Assembly: GCF_947648125.1 (NCBI RefSeq)
Contig: NZ_CANSMR010000036.1
Coordinates: forward strand, 1-64,000
DNA: 64,000 nucleotides
Direction: 5' to 3'
DNA from: an uncultured Bradyrhizobium sp.
GTDB taxonomy: Bacteria > Pseudomonadota > Alphaproteobacteria > Rhizobiales > Xanthobacteraceae
The notes beneath the pieces were generated by a model. The model saw nothing but the letters and a program-made list of their open reading frames with translations, did no database searches and was not told the origin of the DNA. How positions within the stretch are numbered: the stretch's first letter is position 1; each line of letters opens with the position of its first letter. Shown here one piece after another: positions 1-7,158 of this stretch. The position numbers and the translations under genes were made by a program.

Positions 1-17
1 GAGAGCCCCCACCCCAA

Positions 18-41
18 CCCTCCCCCGCAAGCGGGAGAGGG
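18..41. repeat. Palindromic intergenic repeat
   Basis: Two 11-base arms (18-28 and 31-41) pair around a 2-base loop with one mismatch. The sequence is a C-rich run followed by its G-rich complement, with no U-run on either strand. This C-rich palindrome looks like a dispersed intergenic element of Bradyrhizobium-type genomes rather than a terminator, but only one copy is seen here. Confidence 0.5.
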
Positions 42-103
42 AGCGCACCGCCTTCGCGATGGCACCTCAGCCTAATCTGAAAAACGCTCGAGCGGGCTGC
101 GCC

Positions 104-760
104 CTATTTCTCGCCGACCTTGAACGGCTCTTCCTTGCCCGGCGGCACCGTCTCCTCCGCCATCGCCAGCAGCATTGCGACCATCACGTAATTGCCGGCG
201 AGCGCGGTGAGATCGACGATCTGCTGATCGTTGAACACTTTCTTGGCCCGCGCATAGGTCTCGTCGGAGACCTTCTTGGTCGTGGTCAGCTCGGTGACGA
301 AATCGTACACCACGGCCTCATCCCCGGCCATTTTCGACGGCCGGTTGCCGGCCTTCAGCTCGGCAATGACATCGGCCGACAAGCCGGCCTTGGCCGCGAG
401 CGGCGCATGCGCGAACCACTCGACCTGCGAGCGCCACTGCCGGCCGATGATCAGGATCGCGAACTCGTTGAGCCTCGTCGGCACCGAGGTCTGCCAGCGC
501 AGATAATAGAACAGATCATAGAGCCGCTGGCCGAGCACCGGGCTCCGGATCATCGGATTGTACGGCCCGCCGATGCCGACGCTCGACACCTTCATGATCG
601 CCTCGCCGAGCGGCCGCTGCTGGTCGTTGAGCTGATCCATCGTGAGCTGCGGAAAGCGCGGCTCCTTGCTTGTGGCCGGCGCCGAGAACATTGTGGCCGC
701 GAGCCAGCCGCCGGCCGCGGCCAGCGTGAGCGACGACAGCCAGACGGATGCTGATTGCAT
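104..760 (-). CDS. Carboxymuconolactone decarboxylase-family (AhpD-like) protein, exported
   Basis: This is a 218-residue protein with an N-terminal hydrophobic segment (about residues 8-25) that looks like a signal peptide or anchor, followed by a carboxymuconolactone decarboxylase-type helical domain. The stretch with RLNEFAILIIGRQWRSQVEW is the typical core of the family. No CxxC pair is visible, so an AhpD-type peroxidase role is not supported. A strong ribosome site (GGAGG, 5 bases upstream) supports the start. The gene is followed by no partner in the window. The substrate is unknown; family members act on small cyclic acids or as stress-related reductases. Confidence 0.8.
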   Translation of the reverse strand: MQSASVWLSSLTLAAAGGWLAATMFSAPATSKEPRFPQLTMDQLNDQQRPLGEAIMKVSSVGIGGPYNPMIRSPVLGQRLYDLFYYLRWQTSVPTRLNEFAILIIGRQWRSQVEWFAHAPLAAKAGLSADVIAELKAGNRPSKMAGDEAVVYDFVTELTTTKKVSDETYARAKKVFNDQQIVDLTALAGNYVMVAMLLAMAEETVPPGKEEPFKVGEK

Positions 761-843
761 GGTTTCCTCCGATTTGCTTTTATCGGAGGATGCTAGTCGA
801 GCCGCGCGGTACTCACCAGCCGCGGCGCACGCAGATCAGATCG

Positions 844-1701
844 TCACAGCGCGACGATATCGGTGAGGCATTGCTGCGTGACGCTCATCCGCGCATCGAT
901 CTGCGCCTGCGTTTTGCAGTCCATGTTCATCGCGAACACGGTGACCTCGCTGCCCTTCTCGGCCCAGCCGACCAGCCAGCCGAGCGAGCCGTGCTCCTTG
1001 TCGGTGAGGCCGGTCTTGGCGTGAATGACGGCGTCACCGGCTTTGGTGACGGGGAGGATGTCGCACACCAGCTGCTGGCTGCGCTTGCCGACCGGCAGCA
1101 CGCCGCGCCGCAGCCGGTCGAGGAAATCGATCTGCTGTACCGGATCGATGCGCAGATTGCCCGTCACCCAGAACTGGTCAATGCCGCCGCCGATGTCGCG
1201 GTTGCCGTAGTCGATGACGTCGACATACTTCTTCATCCGCTCTTCGCCGATCCGTCGGGCGATCTCCTGAAACACCGGGAATGCCGACACCGCGATCGCC
1301 GAGCGCAGCGTGTGATCCTTGTTCCAGGCCTCGATGCTGCGCGTTGTGCCGTCCCACTTGAAGACGTCCTTGTCGGGATCCTGCACCACGCCGGTCTCGA
1401 GTGCGATCAGCGCGTTCGGAACCTTGAAGGTCGAAGCCGGCAATTTGCCCTCGCCCGAGCGAACCTTGTCGCTCGCGATGATCAGATAGTCGTCGACCTT
1501 GTAGCCGACGAAGGTGCCCTCGGTGCCGAGATCGAAGAACCGCTTCTGCAGATCCTCGCGAAACTCGCTGCGCTGGTACGACACATTGGCGAAGCTGCGC
1601 GACGGGAGGATGGTGGCGGCAGCAAACAGACCGAGCGCATGGCGGCGATGGATCACGAGGGGACCTGATCTGGTTCGGGTTGACGACGATGCTGATGCCA
1701 T
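844..1701 (-). CDS. Class D beta-lactamase (OXA-like), Tat-like signal
   Basis: This is a 285-residue serine beta-lactamase. The catalytic STFK tetrad is at residues 90-93, the YGN-type motif at 165-167 and KTG at 229-231. The second active-site motif reads SAF (139-141), where class D enzymes usually have SxV. The N-terminus has HRRHALG before a hydrophobic run, which resembles a twin-arginine export signal, so the enzyme should act in the periplasm. The longer in-frame GTG start at 1752 lies inside a dispersed repeat (1734-1782), so I chose the ATG at 1701, although its ribosome site is weak. It is probably a chromosomal, intrinsic enzyme: no mobile element adjoins it. Confidence 0.88.
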   Translation of the reverse strand: MASASSSTRTRSGPLVIHRRHALGLFAAATILPSRSFANVSYQRSEFREDLQKRFFDLGTEGTFVGYKVDDYLIIASDKVRSGEGKLPASTFKVPNALIALETGVVQDPDKDVFKWDGTTRSIEAWNKDHTLRSAIAVSAFPVFQEIARRIGEERMKKYVDVIDYGNRDIGGGIDQFWVTGNLRIDPVQQIDFLDRLRRGVLPVGKRSQQLVCDILPVTKAGDAVIHAKTGLTDKEHGSLGWLVGWAEKGSEVTVFAMNMDCKTQAQIDARMSVTQQCLTDIVAL

Positions 1702-1733
1702 CGTGGTAAAAGGATGGCAATGAGACTCACTTG

Positions 1734-1782
1734 CTTGACGCGTTTTCTTCACGCGAACCGGTGCCCACTTCGCTTGAAAACG
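1734..1782 (-). repeat. Dispersed intergenic repeat, copy A
   Basis: Read on the minus strand this begins GCGTTTTCAAGCGAAGTGG and ends GTGAAGAAAACGCGTCAAG. It matches copy B at 32955-33005 almost base for base and copy C at 28263-28307 more loosely. The element has GCGTTTTC near one end and GAAAACGC near the other, so it can fold. It sits between the beta-lactamase gene and the FlhB-like gene. Confidence 0.85.
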
Positions 1783-1788
1783 CTATCG

Positions 1789-2052
1789 CTAGCGCGCCCG
1801 CCCCGACATCCGCAGCACGAACACCAGCACCTCGGCAACGGCCTTGTAGAGCTCAGCCGGGATCTCGTCGCCGAGTTCGACATTGGAGAGCGCGCCGGCC
1901 AAGACCTCGTTCTCCTCGATCGGGATGTCGTTGGCCTTGGCGACCTCGATGATCTTGGCGCCGATAGCGCCCTTGCCCTTCGCCACCACGCGCGGCGCGC
2001 CGGCGTGGTCGTAGTGCAATGCGACCGCGAGCTGGTTCGGCGCCTCGCTCAT
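1789..2052 (-). CDS. FlhB/YscU C-terminal-domain-like protein (orphan export-switch homologue)
   Basis: This 87-residue protein matches the cytoplasmic C-terminal domain of the FlhB/EscU/YscU family, without the membrane domain. The core reads VALHYDHAGAPRVVAKGKGAIGAKIIEVAK, and the segment NDIPIEENEVLAGAL is the usual family continuation. The autocleavage motif NPTH of full FlhB is absent, as in other stand-alone 'FlhB-like' proteins. Its ATG overlaps the stop of the upstream FliK-like gene (ATGA, 2049-2052), so the two are probably translated together. It may act with FliK in hook-length or export-specificity control; no other flagellar gene is nearby. Confidence 0.82.
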   Translation of the reverse strand: MSEAPNQLAVALHYDHAGAPRVVAKGKGAIGAKIIEVAKANDIPIEENEVLAGALSNVELGDEIPAELYKAVAEVLVFVLRMSGRAR

Positions 2053-3629
2053 GAAGCGCGATCCAGGAAATGGCCGGCGCGTGCGGGCGCCGGCTGCGGC
2101 GGGCTGCCGTCGCGGATCTCGATATCGCCGGGCGTAAGCTCGGCCCTGGTCAGCGCCTGGCTCAGTTCGGAAGCGCCGGCGCGCAATTGCGCGGCGGTCG
2201 AGGGACGCTCGGCCCACATCCGCACCGAGGTGCGCTCGCCGTTCAGCGAGACCAGCGCGTGCACCGGCCCGGCCGGCTCGACGTCGAGCGTGAAGCGCGC
2301 CCGCCACACCCGCTTGGCGGCTTCGACCTCATTGCCGCCGCCGTCGCGGGAAATCTCGAACTGCGCCATCGCCGTGCCCTGCTGGGTCAGGAACGGGATC
2401 TCGAAATTCCAGCGCGGCACCATGGCGTCGAGCTGCGGACGCGTGCCGTCGCTGCGGTCCGTCAGCGAGGCGATCTGCAGCAGCGTCTGCCGCGCCAATG
2501 CCGCGTCGGTGTTTTCCAAGAGGCGATGCGCGGCGGTCGAAAGCGGCGTGCCTGATGCAATCGACGGCTCCGCAACGGCCTGCGCGGACGGCAGCGCGCC
2601 GTGAAACGGCGGTGGCGGTGTGCTGCCGCGTGCGGGCACATCGCCGGGCAGCATCTCCCGCGGCGCGGCGCCCTGCCGTGCCGGGTTGCCGAGCTCGTGC
2701 AACGCTTCCTGAATGAGATTGAGCGCGCCGCCGGATGACGGGCCGGTATCGAGCGCGTCCGCGAGCGCGCCTGCAAGGCGGGTGGCGCCGCGGGTGAGAT
2801 CCTCGGCAACCGGCACGCGCGCCTGCGGCAGCAAGATCTCCTGAACCTCGAGTTCGGGCATCGCTGGGGGCACAATGCTCGGCGCCGTGCCGGTGCTGGC
2901 GAGCGCCGGTTGCTGCAGCGGTGTGGAGGCAGGCCTTGCGGCATCGCCGACGCCGAGTGAGGTCAGCGCCTGGCGCAACACGATCAGCGCGGCTTTCAGA
3001 TCCGGTGCACTGCCGCTCGCCGGCGCAACGCCCGCGGCGAGCGTCGCCTCCATCAGCACGCCGGATTTCTGGAAACCGGCCTTGACGGCATCGCCCCCCA
3101 AATTCTCGTTGAGGCCGGTCTGCTGCGCCAGCACCTGCGCGATCGCGGCCTGCAGCTTCGGCGGCAGATTGGCCGCGGCGACCGCCGTGAGATTGGCAAA
3201 CAGCGGCGCCTGGCTGCCCTGCACGGCCGCGGCATGCTGAGCCGTCGCGGTGATGGTGATGCGCTCAAGCGGCGTCAACAAAGCCTTCGGCGCCGTGGCG
3301 ACGGATTGCGGAGCGGCGGTGACGTTGGCCGCCGCCGGCGACAATTGCACGGCATCGCCCGTGTCGGCCCCCGGCCCGACCAGTTGCAGGCGGATGCCGT
3401 CATTGGTCTGCGAGACCGCGAGCTGCAGGTTCTGGCCCTGCTGCAGCGGCACCTCGGTCTGGACGTCGATCGACAGGCTCGCGATCGCGATCCGCACCAG
3501 ATCGGCCGACAGCACCTTCAGCACCTGGGCATTGACGACGCTGCCGGCCTCGAGCGTGAGGTCCGGCGCAACACTGCCCGCCTCGTTCGAGGCAAGCACC
3601 GGCAGCACGGGATTGATGGCAAGTGCCAT
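2049..3629 (-). CDS. Flagellar hook-length control protein FliK-like
   Basis: This is a 526-residue Ala/Pro/Gln-rich protein. The last ~130 residues contain a FliK C-terminal (Flg_hook) domain, with the pattern WNFEIPFLTQQGTAMAQFEISRDG, then VHALVSLNGERTSVRMWAERPSTAAQLRAG cut at family-like positions and a final LTPGDIEIRDG. The N-terminal two thirds are low-complexity, as is usual for molecular-ruler regions. It is coupled by a 4-base overlap to the FlhB-C-like gene downstream, a pairing that fits FliK meeting the export-gate switch domain. It lies apart from any flagellar cluster, so a main hook-ruler role is inferred, not shown. Confidence 0.78.
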   Translation of the reverse strand: MALAINPVLPVLASNEAGSVAPDLTLEAGSVVNAQVLKVLSADLVRIAIASLSIDVQTEVPLQQGQNLQLAVSQTNDGIRLQLVGPGADTGDAVQLSPAAANVTAAPQSVATAPKALLTPLERITITATAQHAAAVQGSQAPLFANLTAVAAANLPPKLQAAIAQVLAQQTGLNENLGGDAVKAGFQKSGVLMEATLAAGVAPASGSAPDLKAALIVLRQALTSLGVGDAARPASTPLQQPALASTGTAPSIVPPAMPELEVQEILLPQARVPVAEDLTRGATRLAGALADALDTGPSSGGALNLIQEALHELGNPARQGAAPREMLPGDVPARGSTPPPPFHGALPSAQAVAEPSIASGTPLSTAAHRLLENTDAALARQTLLQIASLTDRSDGTRPQLDAMVPRWNFEIPFLTQQGTAMAQFEISRDGGGNEVEAAKRVWRARFTLDVEPAGPVHALVSLNGERTSVRMWAERPSTAAQLRAGASELSQALTRAELTPGDIEIRDGSPPQPAPARAGHFLDRAS

Positions 3630-3693
3630 GTCGGAGGTCTCGGCCAGGCGGCAGGATCAAGCTGCAGGCTAGCCCGGCGCCGTAAACCCCTCG

Positions 3694-4479
3694 TTAACCG
3701 GCAGCCGGCCTGAACGCCCTCAGGACGCCGGCGGCGGCCTTGAAGTCGACCTGCCGGGCGGCGCGGCGGGCGGCGACCTCCTCGTCGACGCCCCATTTCT
3801 CGATGTTCCAGTCCTCGTCGACATGAGCAGCCGCCCAGATCTGGTCCTCGTCGCGGACGCCCTGGGCGAGCGCCAGCGCCAGCAGCGCCGAGCCGGTCAG
3901 CGTCGTCACCACATGGAGCGCTGCGACCGACCACGGATCGGTCGGGAACGCCGCACGCGCCGCCTTGATCGCGGGCTCGGGCTGGCCGACATGCATGACC
4001 CCTTCGGCCATCACGAAATGGGCGCCGAGCGCATCGGCGGCCCAGAACAGGATCGGATCCCAGTGTTGGGCCTCGCGCGCCACCAGCGCCTCGGGATGGC
4101 CGGCGCGATAGAACAGCAGGTCGCTGCCGAGGAATTTGGCCGCATCGTCGGCCACCTCGTCGACGCGACCGATCACCCCCTCGATCACACTGTTGGCCAG
4201 GCGCGTCAGCGGCATGGTCATGGGGTCGATGGTCTCGCCCTGTGCATTCCATTCCGCTGCGACGGCATCCGCAATGGCGCCGGTCGGCACCACGATCGGC
4301 TTGCCGGACGGCGAGCGGACCTGCTTGCCGTCGAGCGTAACCGAAAATCCGCCATCGGCCTCGGCCACGCCGGCGCTGGTGTAGAAGCGCTTTCGCTGGG
4401 GCGTGCGGATGTGACGCCGGACAGCCTCCTGCGGATCGAGCGGGGATTGTTCTGGGACATCGTCGAAGAGTTCGCGCAT
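3694..4479 (-). CDS. ATP12-family F1-ATPase assembly chaperone
   Basis: This 261-residue protein matches the ATP12 chaperone family, which in mitochondria and alphaproteobacteria protects F1 alpha subunits during ATP synthase assembly. Supporting segments are RKRFYTSAGVAEADGGFSV near residue 30, the DGKQVRSPSGKPIVVPT motif, the AVAAEWNAQGETIDPMTMPLTRLANS-type block (shortened here) and the WDPILFWAADALGAHF region. An in-frame extension to 4653 exists but lacks family similarity; the ATG at 4479 starts at the expected MRELFDDV. The family is typical of alphaproteobacteria. The next gene upstream is divergent. Confidence 0.9.
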   Translation of the reverse strand: MRELFDDVPEQSPLDPQEAVRRHIRTPQRKRFYTSAGVAEADGGFSVTLDGKQVRSPSGKPIVVPTGAIADAVAAEWNAQGETIDPMTMPLTRLANSVIEGVIGRVDEVADDAAKFLGSDLLFYRAGHPEALVAREAQHWDPILFWAADALGAHFVMAEGVMHVGQPEPAIKAARAAFPTDPWSVAALHVVTTLTGSALLALALAQGVRDEDQIWAAAHVDEDWNIEKWGVDEEVAARRAARQVDFKAAAGVLRAFRPAAG

Positions 4480-4549
4480 CGCGCCGGCCGGCTTTCGTTC
4501 GGGAGGATTTCCCTGCAAGATATGCCAGCGGCAACGGCAAATAAAGCTG

Positions 4550-5005
4550 ATGGGACGCGGCAAATTCCTCGTGGGTTTTTCGCTGGTGGCGACGGTTTTC
4601 GGAGCCGCTGCAACCGAGGCCGGGTTCCGTACGCCGGAATCGCTGATCCGCAACGTCTACGCCCATTATGGGAAAGGCACCGCCGCGTTTTCCAACGGTT
4701 TGCCGCGCGACGATGAAACGGCCCGCCAATTCTTCGATTCCAGCCTGCGCGGCGCCTGGACCGCCCTGCACGACGCGCCGTACGATTTCCTGGTGCAGAG
4801 CCCAACCTGGCGGCTCGGCCCGATCTCGATCGCAATTCCGCGCCGGCAGTTCGACAGAACCGATGTGACGGTCACGTTCGACAATGAGGGCCGCGCAGTC
4901 ACGCTCAACTTCATCGTCGTCAACGGTCCCGACGGCTGGGTGATTGCGGACGTCGAGAGCCCGCACGATTCGTTGCGGATGTTCCTGGCGCAGTTCAGGC
5001 GCTAA
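4550..5005 (+). CDS. Conserved exported protein, DUF3828-like
   Basis: This 151-residue protein has a signal peptide (hydrophobic residues about 5-21, ending near AAATEA). The mature part contains LIRNVYAHYG followed by a FFDSSLRGAW segment, a layout I associate with DUF3828-type periplasmic proteins. It is divergently transcribed from the ATP12 gene, with 70 bases between the two starts. Function unknown; the family assignment is from memory of the pattern and is tentative. Confidence 0.7.
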   Translation: MGRGKFLVGFSLVATVFGAAATEAGFRTPESLIRNVYAHYGKGTAAFSNGLPRDDETARQFFDSSLRGAWTALHDAPYDFLVQSPTWRLGPISIAIPRRQFDRTDVTVTFDNEGRAVTLNFIVVNGPDGWVIADVESPHDSLRMFLAQFRR

Positions 5006-5325
5006 TCTCGCTTGTCGGCGCGACGGCACATGACAGGATCGGCGACACCGAAAAAATATCTGACGTTTGCCTGCGCGTCCTGCTTCCTCCACAATTCAGT
5101 CGGGGAATGGCCCATCCGATTGATCGCTCAGCAAGTTTGAACATCTCGCGCGCGTTCCGCGTCGAAGTGCCGCAAGACACCGTCATCTGCGTGTTAAAAA
5201 CCTGCCAGATTTCGGCAACAACGCGCGGCTAGCGTCCCGACACCAAACAGAAGCATTTGTCGACCATCGCGGTCGCAAGACGTGGACTGACGTCACGCGT
5301 GGCGTCCGTGCGCGCTTGCGCGCCT
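5006..5325. other. Intergenic region, 320 bases, no gene seen
   Basis: This is the spacer between the DUF3828-like gene and the multicopper oxidase gene. An in-frame TTG at 5257 could extend the oxidase by 23 residues, but it has no ribosome site and adds nothing family-like. I see no RNA gene, terminator hairpin or clear promoter here. Confidence 0.5.
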
Positions 5326-7158
5326 ATGTCGACGTATTGGCAGGGCGGCGTGGCGCGACGACTTTCGACCGTTTGTTGTGCTATCGCCGCGGCTTGCCTC
5401 GGGCTTGCCGTGAGCGGCATGACGGCCTGGCTCGGCGCAACGGGCTTGCAGAATGCGCCGCGCACGCGGCAGGACGTTTGCGCGCGGCCGGAGCCCGGAA
5501 GCGCAATCGAGGAACCCGCCGAATTGCGCAGCCGCGATGGCGTGCTCGAAACCGACCTCAGTATCCACGATCAGAAGCTGCCGGATGGAACGAGCCGCTA
5601 TTGCTATCTGACGCCGGACGGCAAGCCGTCGCCGACCTTGCGGCTGAAGCCGGGCGATCAGCTGGTCATCCATTTCAAGAACGACCTCGTCGACCTCGAT
5701 ACGGCAACACCCGCGATCGACCGCCCGCTCGCCGGCGCGCCGATCTGCGCGACGCGAAAGCAAGCCGATATTTGCGGGAGCGGCGCGATGACGCCGATCT
5801 CGACCAATCTGCACTTCCATGGACTGACGGTGCCGCCGGTCTGCCATCAGGATGATGTACTGAAAACCTCGATCCAGCCCGACGACGCGCCGTTCGAATA
5901 CCGCCTGCGCATTCCGGATGACGCACCGCCCGGCCTCTATTGGTATCACCCGCATCTGCACGGCTTCAGCAAGACGCAGGTGCTCGGCGGCGCCTCGGGC
6001 GCCATCATCATCGAAGGCATCGAGCGCGCCGATCCACAGCTCGCTGGCCTCCCCGAGCGCGTGCTCGTGATCCGCGACCAGGATCTCGTCAATCCCGACG
6101 CGCCGCCGTCGAAATCCGAGCCGGTCATGACCAAGAGCCAGCTCGACAATGACGGCGACGTCGCCAACTCCGGCACCGGCTTCGGCAAGCCGTCGAAGGA
6201 TCTCTCCGTCAACTTCGTGCCGGTGCCGTATCCGAACTATCCGCCGGCCCGGCTCACGATGAAACCCGGCGAGCGGCAGCTCTGGCGGGTGCTGAACGCG
6301 TCCGCGATCACCTATCTCAACCTCGCGCTGCTGGTCGGCCGCACACCACAGCGGATCGGGATCGTCGGGCTCGATGGGGTGCCGCTGCAATTCCAGGGCA
6401 GCCCCTCGCCGTCAGTGCAGTGGGTCAACCATCTCGGCCTGCCACCAGGCTCGCGCGCCGAATTCATCGTCGAGGGACCGCCGGCCGGCAGCTCGGCGTT
6501 ACTGGTGACGCGCGCGGTCGACACCGGGCCTGCCGGCGAGAACGATCCCAACCGCGCGCTGGTGGCGATCACGTCTTCAGTCGATGCGAACGAACCGCGG
6601 GCCGCGTTGCCGGCTCGTGCCGAGCCGCTGCCGCGACCGGAGCGGCCCTGGGTCGGGACCGTGGCACCGGTGCGCGTCAGGAAGCTGTTCTTCTCGGAGC
6701 AGCCGGAGAACCCGAACGATCCAAACAGCCCGACCAAATTCTTCATGACGCTCGATGGAGAGACGCCGAAACCGTTCGATCCGCAATCGGACATTCCCGA
6801 CATCACCGTGAGGCAGGGCGACGTCGAGGACTGGATCATCGAGAACCGCTCGATGGAGCTGCATGATTTCCACATCCATCAGCTGCACTTCCAGCTGCTC
6901 GACTGGTCCGGCGTCGCCGTCAACGAGCCGTTCCTACGCGATACCGTCAACGTCCCCTACTACAACGGTCGAATGCTGAAATATCCGAGTGTGCGCCTGC
7001 GCATGGATTTTCGCGATCCCAACATCGTCGGCACCTTCGTCTACCACTGCCACGTCCTCGAGCATGAGGATGGCGGCATGATGGGACGGATCAAGGTCGT
7101 GCCGCGGGACACTGCAAGTTCTACCAAGCCACTTAGTCTGCAAAAAGGAGAGCTTTAA
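5326..7158 (+). CDS. Multicopper oxidase (CotA/bilirubin-oxidase-like), exported
   Basis: This 610-residue exported oxidase has all four copper-binding segments. They are HFHG (residues 163-166), HPHLHG (208-213), HDFHIH (513-518) and HCHVLEH followed by EDGGMM (574 onward), which together supply the type 1, 2 and 3 copper ligands. Such enzymes couple one-electron oxidation of phenols, metals or pigments to reduction of O2 to water in the periplasm or outside the cell. Residues about 14-38 are hydrophobic after ARR, consistent with export. The start is uncertain: ATG 5326 has no clear ribosome site and GTG 5350 is an alternative. Its stop overlaps the start of the next gene by one base, so the pair is probably translated together. 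Confidence 0.88.
   Translation: MSTYWQGGVARRLSTVCCAIAAACLGLAVSGMTAWLGATGLQNAPRTRQDVCARPEPGSAIEEPAELRSRDGVLETDLSIHDQKLPDGTSRYCYLTPDGKPSPTLRLKPGDQLVIHFKNDLVDLDTATPAIDRPLAGAPICATRKQADICGSGAMTPISTNLHFHGLTVPPVCHQDDVLKTSIQPDDAPFEYRLRIPDDAPPGLYWYHPHLHGFSKTQVLGGASGAIIIEGIERADPQLAGLPERVLVIRDQDLVNPDAPPSKSEPVMTKSQLDNDGDVANSGTGFGKPSKDLSVNFVPVPYPNYPPARLTMKPGERQLWRVLNASAITYLNLALLVGRTPQRIGIVGLDGVPLQFQGSPSPSVQWVNHLGLPPGSRAEFIVEGPPAGSSALLVTRAVDTGPAGENDPNRALVAITSSVDANEPRAALPARAEPLPRPERPWVGTVAPVRVRKLFFSEQPENPNDPNSPTKFFMTLDGETPKPFDPQSDIPDITVRQGDVEDWIIENRSMELHDFHIHQLHFQLLDWSGVAVNEPFLRDTVNVPYYNGRMLKYPSVRLRMDFRDPNIVGTFVYHCHVLEHEDGGMMGRIKVVPRDTASSTKPLSLQKGEL

Noticed and set aside
844-1752. Longer beta-lactamase starting at GTG 1752
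   Set aside because: The extra 17 codons lie within a dispersed intergenic repeat, so the homology of that part is to the repeat, not to the enzyme.
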